Below, one piece after another: positions 33,729 through 43,172 of a stretch of 64,000 nt of DNA. Location of the stretch: the NCBI GenBank assembly GCA_005765155.1, contig VCCP01000003.1, forward strand, positions 1,054,001-1,118,000, in the 5' to 3' direction. The DNA is from Zelopaecilomyces penicillatus. Taxonomy: Eukaryota > Ascomycota > Sordariomycetes > Hypocreales > Pseudodiploosporaceae. Every line of letters starts with the position of its first letter. The first letter of the stretch is position 1. Made by a program: the position numbers and the translations under genes. Below the pieces are notes generated by a model. The model was not told the origin of the DNA and did no database searches. It worked only from the letters and a program-made list of their open reading frames with translations.

Positions 33729-36297
33729 CATTCAGCTACAGTTAGCTTTGCAGGAAAGAGAATTTATTGTTATGACACAAAGGGAGCTAGACATACGGAA
33801 ATGGTTGGTTGCAAGAAGCGTTGCTTAGAAAACATATTCCATAGAATAAAGCGGCGTATTTAATTAAGAAGCAGCTCAGCTGGTGTGTCGTATTGTGCCA
33901 TGTGATGTGTACTTTCCTAGAATAATAATCAGTACGAAGCATTCTTTTTTGCAAAGAACATAGGAAGAAATTTAAGAACGAAAAGAAATAAATGAGCCAT
34001 CGGATCCGTATCAGTATAGGTGAGAGTGTTTTATAGGAGGAAAGGAAATGGCTCTGTGATGAGTCAACAGCGGTATTAGTAACCATACCAATTTAGGTAG
34101 ATGTGAGAACATTTGCAAATAAATTCAGGATGAGACGTTGGCACCTAATTCGGGTTGGGGAAATATTTGGCAAGGAAGATACCAGAGGTAATTACCATAG
34201 CGTCTGTATAGTTTTGTTATATTCAGTTGAGTATGGGAAGATGAATCTCAATCTCAGGTATGAGTGATGGCTATTTCTTTGTTCGAAACATGGTATTATT
34301 CTCTTCGACAAGCCCTCACCTTCAAGAATTAACGAACCCTCCACAGGAACAGAATCCTCTTCGAAAGATGGGTTGTTATCGTGTCTTTTTTGGTGTAATT
34401 CTACTTAATCATCGAGGCAATACGTTATCTATGTCTAGACCATAAGACTGTCAGCTTATTCGGAGGAGATTCATATAGTAGCTCAGCTTTATTATAGGCA
34501 GCAGCGGCCTCCCCAGTTGGCTTGCTTGGATCATGAAGAATCCAGGAATTAAAATTAACTCCTACCACTCGTCCAGATAAGAAGAATGAGCTTCTTAAGG
34601 TGCAGTTGTTATCGGCTCTGTTTGCCGGCTCCCATAGAAGTTCGCCCACATGTTTCTTGGCAGCTTCCACATCCTCAGCTATCGGAGCCGAGCCGAGTGC
34701 AGATTTCGAACAGGCAGTCATTGACTGGTAAAGTGGTGAGCGAAGCCGGAATTATTAGGCTGGGTGGAACCTTTCATGTCTACCGATTCCCCTTTAGTAG
34801 TTTCTCATTTTTCCAAGAGCGCTGGTTTGAGTGTTGGATGTAGGCTTTTGCGAGGACTTTTGCGAGCCATGTTCTGGACTATCGTAGGCTGCCACAAGGG
34901 CTGTTGTAATAGCTTTGTGAGAAATTCAGTGATGTTATTGTAGGCCGGTGTGAGGGCCTTGTTTCATTATGGACTGATGTGAAGGCCGATGTGAAGGCGG
35001 TTGGACGAGACGGGCTGGGCTGCCGCTATGGCTACCTCTATAAAGGCTGTGTAACAGGTACTACCCACAGCAAATAACAGCACCTAGCGTATCTGGAAAG
35101 CTGGTTAATTCATGGGTACCTTATGATTTGCGTCACTGGTGGTGGGGTCAGCACTTTAAGCTCCAAATCATGATGTGAAGTGCTCTTGTAATTTTGTTTA
35201 CATCTTTCGCACTGCGTTGCAAATTTGACTGATCAATACCAGCCAACCCCAGCCACAGAGTTGGCCATCGGATGGCAAACTGATATCGGAATAGCCTTTT
35301 ATTCCAACATCAACTCTTGGATCACAGTTTCCAATATCAACAGCATCGAACATCAACCCAGCTTATGTTATAATCTTCATGGCAAAGCGCTGCATGATCT
35401 TGTCTTCCACTCTTCCACCCGACCACTCGATTAACTTCCACCTACCTGTGAGATCATAATAGGCTTCCAGAAGGTACTTGGATTATCTGCAAACCAACAT
35501 GTGCTGAGTATCAACATGAATTTCCATATATCACTTTTCTCTCCTTATAGGCTGCAGGGCAGCGAGATAGTAATGCTGCACAAAACCATTTGCATTCCTT
35601 TACATTGTTCATTACTGACTGATCTTTTTTTTTTTTTTTTTTTACAGAACCGGTGTGTTTAACCCATATTTTCCGATCCTTCACCAAGAACTTCCCGACT
35701 TGCATATGACGAACGCGACGAACGCGTTTTCTATCGACACCAAGCCGCTCGATTCAAGTCTCCAGAGACAGCCATATATTCCGACCTGACTCTTCAGATT
35801 AGTTTCTGTCTAGACGATCCATAGTCATCGCGTTGAGCTGTATCTCGATGAATGCTTTGATACCTTCATCAACTTTCATGTCCCTCTTCTCAAAAGGTTC
35901 CTCGCCCTTGCGCCTAAACATGATCACCGAAGTTGATCACTTTGGAAAGAATGTCGTCAGGACCTAAAAGCCAGGATATGATTCTGAACAAGAATTATTT
36001 TTTTCTTTTATAAAAGGGATTCATCACTTCTGCATTCCCCATCGCTTTTATAATCCTGGGAATATTTTTCATACTGCTTTGGGAAATGGAATCTTTTCTG
36101 CAATTCAGATCAGTCCAATCTGTTGGTTTAATAACAAGGCAACTATCATCCACAAATACATATTCCTCTCCAAACTTAAACATAGCAATCATGTCTTTAT
36201 CAAACGCCAGGTCGGCGGAAGCTTATTAATATTATTAAATAGCAAAACAATCTGTATCAACCTTTCTAGCAACTTCAAATCAAACCCAATATATTGC
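33729..36297. other. Gene-poor stretch between the Cys-rich and GIY-YIG-like genes
   Basis: AT-rich DNA with a T-run of about 21 at 35626-35643. One short minus-strand frame (34425-34721) is listed separately with low confidence. Nothing else could be supported. Confidence 0.5.
34425..34721 (-). pseudogene. Possible small orphan protein or gene remnant
   Basis: A 98-codon frame from ATG (MTACSKSALGS) has protein-like composition (VEAAKKHVGELLWEP, AAAAYNKAELLYESPPNKL) but no recognised family and no clear exon partners. It may be the last piece of a decayed gene or a chance frame. Confidence 0.25.
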
Positions 36298-37431
36298 TCA
36301 ATTCTTCTTCGGGCGCCGCGTAGTCGCTGGGACTTTGCATCGGTGCATCCATTGCGACGGTCGTAATGAAATTGGATTATGAACAGAACTCGGCACTTTT
36401 CTCTTATCCTCACTCGCCGTTTTCTCACACTTTGGATTTATACACCGTGTTTGCTTTGCAACATACTGCCCAGTCTTGATATACAACTTGGGACAATCGT
36501 CATCTCGAACAGACGCATCAGATTTACATCGATTGCAACGAATCCGAACCGGAATCGGATCCGATGGTACGGCCTCTCTCAGGTTGGTGTTTCCTTTCGC
36601 TGCAGTTATTCCCTTGGATAGTGGCACGTAATTTGATTCCTTTAGGCTTATTTTACCCTTTTCTCTCATCCGATCCATATGATCAAATGCCGATGCGCGG
36701 ATTTCTGGAACAGTACTTGAGAACACTGAACCATATCCGGAATTGTAGCCACGAAACGTTTCGCCTTGGCAGAGAGGGACCTGCACGTTTAGACCAATGC
36801 TCGAAATGATAGTTTCATCACTGAGCCACACCGCGAGAAGTTTTGGCTGCAGGGTTCTGAAAGCCAATGCATAAAACATTTCGACCATTGAAGCCCAGGT
36901 ATCTCCGTCTTGGATATTATCAAAACTTGTCGTTTGATGAAGAATCAGAAAATGTGCCGTCACCTCCGGTTTTGCCCATTGCAAGTAGATGGGCTTCATG
37001 ATCGCGTTACCAGACTTTTCCGAATTTTTTATTTGCTCTCGTAGTTGTGAATGGTGTCGTCCCAAGCGAAGGTGTATCTTGGCAGACTGCCCAACATACA
37101 ATTGATACCAGTTCAAATCAAGACTACTCGTCAAGATAATCATGTAATGACCAGAAACATTCGGGAGATCATGACGATTACAAGTTGACATCGAGCATAG
37201 AGAATTTAAATCCGCATGTTTGAGAATCTGGTAAGCACAAGATTCGGCGAGAAATCTAGTAAACAATTGTTCGAAAAAGTCCCCATGTCTGGTCAAGAAG
37301 TCCGTGTACTTGTCACGGAGATTGCCCCCAATAAAGACGGTGTAGTTAATCAAAATCAACTGCCAGATTGTCTTTATGAAGTCCAGGGTGTTTGAATCAA
37401 TAGACAATGGATCCATGACGCTTGGTGCCAT
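36298..37431 (-). CDS. GIY-YIG-like nuclease-domain protein with zinc ribbon
   Basis: Single exon, 377 residues from MAPSVMDPLS. A frame upstream of this ATG has only a TTG. Residues about 90-128 resemble a GIY-YIG core: GHYMIIL, then YVGQSAKIHLRLGRHH, with Arg ten residues after the YVG as in the family and a later Glu in WASMVEMFYAL that could be the metal-binding residue. The first Gly-Ile-Tyr element is degenerate (GHY) and the gap between the two elements is longer than the usual 10-11 residues. Residues about 295-340 have a CNRC...CPK...CINPKC zinc-ribbon-like cluster and the tail is strongly basic. A nucleic-acid-cutting or binding role is inference. Not close to Slx1. It lies in the accessory region, downstream of a 79-bp repeat that recurs upstream of the next minus-strand gene. 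Confidence 0.6.
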   Translation of the reverse strand: MAPSVMDPLSIDSNTLDFIKTIWQLILINYTVFIGGNLRDKYTDFLTRHGDFFEQLFTRFLAESCAYQILKHADLNSLCSMSTCNRHDLPNVSGHYMIILTSSLDLNWYQLYVGQSAKIHLRLGRHHSQLREQIKNSEKSGNAIMKPIYLQWAKPEVTAHFLILHQTTSFDNIQDGDTWASMVEMFYALAFRTLQPKLLAVWLSDETIISSIGLNVQVPLCQGETFRGYNSGYGSVFSSTVPEIRASAFDHMDRMREKGKISLKESNYVPLSKGITAAKGNTNLREAVPSDPIPVRIRCNRCKSDASVRDDDCPKLYIKTGQYVAKQTRCINPKCEKTASEDKRKVPSSVHNPISLRPSQWMHRCKVPATTRRPKKN

Positions 37432-37933
37432 TATGATTTGAAATGATTTGCTGATCTTAAACAAATTGGAAATCTGGTGAAATTCGAATAAGTCAACGAT
37501 ACAAAAATGAATTCAGTTCATCTGGCGATATCTGGATTCTGCATCTCCAAGTCAAAATTATCAAAATCTAATCTGTGTGCATCTCTTGGCCAGCAAGTTT
37601 TCCCATCGGAAGCTCCTTCCCTCAGTGACTTCTTCCGTCTGTAGCCCGATCTGGCAGGAGCGCCTTCCGAATTCGATGCTGCCCACGACAAAAGGGCCTG
37701 TAGGCCAGTGCTCAAACACATTAGTACCTAGGGAACACCTTATCTTAGGTACATGGTAGGGAGGTAGGTATCAAGAGAGTGGAAGAATTGATCCCATGGT
37801 CAGATTATCTAGCTAGTTAATAGAGGTCATGATCTTTAAGACGCGATGCACAGATCTGTCGGGTTATACAATCGGCAGGTCAGATCGTCGGGTTACATAA
37901 CAACTGTCCCCCAGGACAAATTCGACTGGTCCC
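37432..37933. other. Upstream region of the GIY-YIG-like gene
   Basis: This stretch contains copy 1 of a 79-bp repeat and otherwise has no supported feature. Confidence 0.5.
37790..37868 (+). repeat. 79-bp dispersed repeat, copy 1
   Basis: It starts GATCCCATGGTCAGATTATC and ends GGGTTATA. It aligns over its whole length with 40001-40078 in the same orientation, with clear blocks of identity (ATGGTCAGATTATCTAGC, CGCGATG.ACAGA, GGTTATA). Confidence 0.85.
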
Positions 37934-39399
37934 TCAGCCATTTGGCACTCCAGCTCTATCCAACGCCGTATCAACTCTAATCAGGACCTCTTCCATATTA
38001 TCCATGTATTCATTGGACCTAGTCAGCTTTCCTGACTGTTTCGTCATCTCCAACTTGAGCTCAGTTATTTGCTTTAGTATATCATCCCCAGTATCTTCGT
38101 TATCCATCCGAGCTCCCATCGAGGCATCAATGATCGTATCAAGCAATTCACCACGATCCAATATCAATCCGTTTTTAGCACCTGGATCTCCTTTCTCATT
38201 GCCACATTTTCCAATCGGTTTCGTTTAAACAGCATAGCAAGCAATCTAACATGCCCATTTGTCAAGTCCATTACTGTCGCTATATGACCACAGTCTTTTT
38301 CGGGTTTATCGTAGAGTTCTCGATCATATGTGAACAGTGCCAAAATATTTTCCCTTGGTGTTTGAGTCAAATCCGGACCCTTCCACATCGACGGGGTCGT
38401 CAAAATGGCTTTATTCCTCCATCGCTTGTTTGTGGCATTGGCCTGCCACTTGATCAATCGCTGCTTGATGGTGACGTGTTCTATCTCATTAGCAAAAGAG
38501 TTTAGCCGATCCTTGTATTTTGCATCCATGACCGATACTATTTTTTCTGTCATAGTGTCTTCGATTTCTTGAGTCATCGAAGCCCAGTCAGTTGATACTA
38601 ATCTATACATTTGATCCATAATGGGCATGTATATCTTCTCAGCATCTGATCGGGTTACCATATCCGATCCCTCCGCCTGAAATTGGCGTTGGCCAGCACA
38701 AGCCAAAATTTCCTCATGGTCACTCTCATCTGGTCCCAGAGGAACTCTTGTCTGATGATCCCGATGTAATCGGTTCATAAAAGAAAAAGGCATGCCGTTT
38801 TTGGTATAATGAATCTTGTCAGAGGACCCTCTGATCTTTGGGTCCTTCTGTTTGCAGGGGAGGGGGGGCGGGGGGGGCTCCTTTCAAAAAGTAGGACAAC
38901 TCCGGCGGGACATCCGTCAAGGGGAACAACCTTTGACTTCCGTGACTCAAAATGGCAGTGGGAATTCTTTGGAAAAATTGATATTGTTCAATGATTTGGC
39001 TGGTTTCATCTCTATCCCCACCTGATACTTCTCGTAACATCCTCACCATATAGAGCGGTATTATGTACTCAGGGTGTATCATCCAATCAACTCCTGTCGC
39101 CAAGACCTTTTCCTCCAGTTCATTGACTTTATCGGTGATATCCCTAAGCATATTCCAAGTCCACCAACTTTCTTTCAACAGCACCTTCATTGATTGCAAC
39201 GTTTGGACCACAATGTTGAACAAGGCGAGATGTTTTTTGGGTCCATTGCCGCATGTCGAAAGACCTCGTTCACCAGCGCTTCATAATATAATCGCAACTC
39301 CGCGTGGTGCAGTTTGGTGAAAAATTCAACTCCTTTGTAATTTGGCGATTTGATATGGCAATGCCCAATCAAATCGTAGTGATCAAAACTGATGCACAT
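37934..39399 (-). pseudogene. Orphan coiled-coil gene broken by frame slips
   Basis: Four minus-strand frames follow one another and read like one protein of about 480 residues: 39399-39230 (MCISFDHYDLIGHC), 39223-38819 (FNIVVQTLQSMKVLLKESWW, HPEYIIPLYMVRMLREV), 38793-38164 (MPFSFMNRLHRDHQ, KQRLIKWQANATNKRWRNK) and about 38175-37934 (LILDRGELLDTIIDASMG, LEMTKQSGKLTRSNEYM). The breaks fall at an A6 run (about 39227), near C8 and C7 runs (about 38860-38876) and at a GATTGA site (about 38175). No consensus introns bridge them. The C terminus is a coiled coil. No family is recognised. It is either a recent pseudogene or an intact gene with homopolymer assembly errors. Confidence 0.5.
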
Positions 39400-40000
39400 C
39401 CTAGTCGGATGAGCCCATGGGATGGTCTAGCATGATGAAAATGATTGCGTTCAAATGCGAATATAGACTAGGTTATTAACGAGTAGGTCCAGCTTGGGAA
39501 AAAGATTCCATCTATGAGGTTGATTTTGTATAGGTTCTGCCTTGGTTATTCTCTTTCGCTGATGGATAAATGCTATGCCCCACTTTCATCATCTTCTCTT
39601 CACTTTACCTTCAGAATTTCCCACTTTCTGCCGATGTCAATACTACCTGTAAATTTGTCTCAGGCACTTTATTCACCCTTTCCCCCATTCCTTGATTGGT
39701 TCTCTTTTGCTCAGAGCTGTTGGGCAGGGTGATCAAATATTCCACTAAATTTGTCACTGTTTATATCTGTTCTTATCTCTTTCTATATTCCTCATTTTCT
39801 TTACCGAATGTTTTTCCATCTGACCAAATATTCTACTGATGGATGCAGGCCTCTTTTTTCAGGTTATTTTTTACAATATTCCATATGTCTCAGTATTCAT
39901 CCTGACCCTTTATTCTGACGGGTTATATTTGCTCATTTAATGTCGATTAATTCCGTTAGGTGGGGCATATGTGAGTGAAAGAGTTGATCTCTGTCTTCCT

Positions 40001-40078
40001 GATCTAATGGTCAGATTATCTAGCGAGCTAACGGATCTGATGATTCAAAGGCGCGATGTACAGACCCTTACGGTTATA
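40001..40078 (+). repeat. 79-bp dispersed repeat, copy 2
   Basis: Direct-orientation partner of 37790-37868, about 600 bp upstream of the broken orphan gene. The first copy is about 360 bp upstream of the GIY-YIG-like gene, so both precede minus-strand accessory genes. Confidence 0.85.
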
Positions 40079-40439
40079 TAGCACCTTACTAACGGAGGCA
40101 GATGGTAGTATTATTACCTAGTTATCTAGTAATATTACTGACATCTTTATAGTTAGGCAATTCATAGCTTGGCTAGGTATACTTCCCTTGTAGGCAATAT
40201 CTCCAACTCCATTCTTATGTTGTTTTTGCTATGTATATTGCGACTCGGTACACCCTTTCTTATTCAACAAAGCAGCACTGGTCATCCCATAACTCTATTA
40301 CTACAGCGTTTAACGTGTTACTTCTTCTCCATCGCCCTCTCCACAGTAGCAGATAAAAGCGACTTTCTAGTCTGATGAGAGGTGTGTCACATCAGATATA
40401 TATCAGCACCTCTAGCTAACATGTCATACAGGGAGCATA

Positions 40440-40574
40440 ATGCTTCAACCACCAACACTTGATCAGTACGATGCAAACCGCCAGTACAGCGAGAACGAAG
40501 CAGACTGCTCATGCCTTGAAGATTGCGAAAATCCAGAAGCCCACAGCCCCAAGGCTGCTAAGCTAATAGCTTAA
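40440..40574 (+). pseudogene. Possible exon remnant after a consensus intron acceptor
   Basis: A 44-codon frame (MLQPPTLDQYDANRQ...) follows a good branch site (GCTAAC) and acceptor (TACAG at about 40431). Related-looking sequence continues past the stop in other frames. No family is recognised; it may be decayed coding DNA. Confidence 0.25.
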
Positions 40575-43018
40575 AAGCTTGAAATTTCTGCCACGTTGAC
40601 ATCGCATAGGCATAACTTTTGGAGTTCCCCGCGCCTAACATCTCGTCAGCGATAATGCGACTCAAATTATTCTCACCAAGATGCTGAAGCCACCGCAGGC
40701 CTTTGGGATTCGATGGAATAAAAAGCTGTCCTGGAGAAAATAAACCAACAAGCGACAGGTAGCCATCGTATCATAGCTACCTACACTGCCGTCAAAATTA
40801 TATCAGCGTGAAACAGGTGAACCCTACTCTCGAGCCGCTCCAGTTTTCCAGCGCTGTGTGTCGCACACAGCGAACACGTTAGTAAACGGATATAAAAGGT
40901 GATTCAGATTACTTGGCATGGATGAGAATTCCTAATGGGCATTAAATCTTCAGGGTGGTGGTGATTGATCGGATAATTTTGTTCTGAGAACTAAACAAAC
41001 ATTGATGCCATTGCAACTCCATTTTATTGCTCTTCCTTCTTCAGCGATCCCAACTACCTATTCAGAGCCGGTAATTGAAACCAATATTGTTAGCAAGCTA
41101 CCTTGAAATGTTGTCGATGTTTGTATATATTCCAAAGATCAATATATCATATTGTTGATGATTGAGCATTACAAAAGGTCTTGCTATTCGCGACTACAGT
41201 TTTTACAACCAAAATAACTACCACGTAGCCCAATGCTAGACTTGTGAAAGCTTCAAGTGGATGAACTGGGTCGTATGTGACAAATCAGGAACCATTGGGG
41301 GTTGCAGAGTTGCGCGACATAACCATAACGAGAAAGGCGGTTCTATGTACCAATAACTGTGCGCATGGTTCTGCATCAAGTCCGAATTTGACCAACGCAT
41401 GAAAATAAGATAGACAGTTATTCTCATAAGACAAAGCTACATATATATATACATCAGTAACTGTCTCGCCTTGCTAGTGCAAGAGATAGTATAATCCAAT
41501 CTTATGCTTAGAAATATAGTCAATTGATTCAACTCTAACAATGCTATTGACAAATCCCTAGCAATCCTCTATAATCTCCAGTACTAAGCTAAGAGATCAC
41601 ACAGACCTTGGAGGATGTGAACAGCAATACTCCTTTTAGACCCATTCTTGGATTGTTGGCCTATGTATGGGGATGTTGAATGCCACTTTTTTGTTGAGAT
41701 ATTGCAGGTAACCTTTCTTAAGTTGCAGTCATCTTTATACCCCCGTTGTGCTTGACCTAGCAGCATCGCTGTATGAAAACGGCTTGTTTGGTGTGATAGG
41801 AGAAGATATCAGTCGCTCACCAGGCATCAGCTGTGTGTGTAGGGGGACTTGGGTCTGTTGTATTTTGATTATCAGAAAAAGAAATAGAGCATTTATAGGA
41901 AAGGATCTAATCATATACTTACCGTACTATTTTGATCCTGTTGTGTGTTCTTCAGCACTGAGTTCCCATTATTCACGGTCGTCTTGCTTGAATTTGTTTT
42001 GGCATGTCTGTCACAGCTCCCTTGCTGATCCATCGTGTGATACAATTCCAAAGGACTTTCTTTACGGATACTAAAGCAGCCCCCTCTCATTTTCAAGTTC
42101 GTCCGCCTCATTGGCTTCCCACTTTGGGGTTGCTCTCTTCTGATCGCTGTTGTGGGAGGGTATTGGGCGCAAGGCCCCCTCACTTCTTGATAGATCAAGC
42201 TTGACGAGACTAGATATGGGGACTTGCAATGACTCTCGCCCTCAGTGGGGTTGCCTTCCTGCGTGTAGTTGAGTTGAGGTTCTTGGCCCGCCGTTATTAA
42301 CGCTTGGCAATGCACAGCCTTGGAATGGATACCTTCTCGGGAAGATTATCGCTGCCCTGGCTTCCCTCTTTGAGATTACATGCTTGCACGCAAACGCGCT
42401 GAGACCAGAAGACTCATGAATGGAAAGATATATCCAATGTGTTGACCGGAACGACGATTGAAAGGAGCTTAAAGCAAAGGGCGCAACGTTGCATTGTTTA
42501 TTAGGGAAGATGACGTTTCTCAAATAGTCGGTTGTTCGTCTGCTTGCCTAATGAGCGAGTTGTTAGCATTTGGGGATATAAGAAGGGAGGAATCAAGCTA
42601 CCAATCAGCTTTGCTGTTGACGTCAAGCAAGGCAAGTATTGTTGATATGCTTGGAGTGTTCTTTTTCACATAGCAAAAGATTGTGGCGGCAGACAGAGTC
42701 TTTAACAATAATGGTTTTTTTCCTGTAAAGGTGGTATGTGGCCATGGTAGAAATACAAGACGCGCCGAACCGTGTTGTTGTGGTGAATAAATTATGAAAG
42801 AGAGCATTTGACATGAGGCACATTGAGGATCATGTGTGAATTGTGGGCCCGATATAATAATTATTAAATAAATATGCAACGATTTATTTTTATTAAATTG
42901 GAATTAATATCTTAAAACCTGAATTGATAAACAATTTTAGTTGTTAAACAGTTTGTTTATATATATCTGAAGATAGAGAGGAAGGAGCATATTAAAAACA
43001 TTAAGAAAAAAAATGAAT

Positions 43019-43172
43019 GGGCTTCACCGGGATTCGAACCCGGGGCCCCCTGCAATGGTGATTCTAGAGAACCAGGGCGTTCCTTCCCGAAGCAGGGATC
43101 ACTAGAACAGGATTAGCGTTGTTTTCTCATTGCTCAAGCGGGTTAAACGCACTACCACTAGACCATGAAGCC
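43019..43172 (-). tRNA. tRNA-Pro(CGG) with canonical intron plus an extra D-arm insertion
   Basis: Acceptor stem GGCTTCA (5', 43172) pairs perfectly with TGAAGCC and is followed by discriminator C, as expected for eukaryotic tRNA-Pro. The T arm is CCGGG-TTCGAAT-CCCGG. The anticodon stem CCTGC/GCAGG carries loop TTCGGG..T with anticodon CGG at 43087-43089. A 31-nt intron (43055-43085) is at the normal 37/38 position. Between nucleotides 21 and 22 of the D arm is a further 51-nt insertion (43102-43152). Removing both leaves a standard 72-nt tRNA with GTCT/TGAT D stem, the same D-stem sequence as yeast tRNA-Pro. A box (TGGTCTAGTGG) and B box (GGTTCGAATCC) are intact, so Pol III transcription is plausible. 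It could instead be an inactivated copy. Confidence 0.8.
43102..43152 (-). other. 51-nt spliceosomal-intron-like insertion in the tRNA D arm
   Basis: On the coding strand it starts GTGCGT, has GCTAAT with the branch A 11 nt from the end, and ends TTCTAG. These are the marks of a short fungal mRNA intron. Its removal restores GGTA-TGAT, the exact tRNA-Pro D arm. Confidence 0.7.

Larger units (their letters stand above)
39400..43018. other. Long gene-poor stretch between the orphan gene and tRNA-Pro
   Basis: This stretch contains copy 2 of the 79-bp repeat at 40001-40078 and a possible gene remnant at 40440-40574. The rest is AT-rich DNA with only short frames lacking domains. Confidence 0.5.

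Noticed and set aside
41911..42315. 134-codon minus-strand frame
   Set aside because: No family resemblance, no supporting splice sites or neighbours; composition looks noncoding.
43130..43172. Reading the tRNA near 43.1 kb as tRNA-Val(AAC) or tRNA-Leu from the TTTAACC stretch
   Set aside because: The loop would have a pyrimidine at position 37 and no anticodon-stem partner. CCTGC/GCAGG around CGG with discriminator C fits tRNA-Pro far better.
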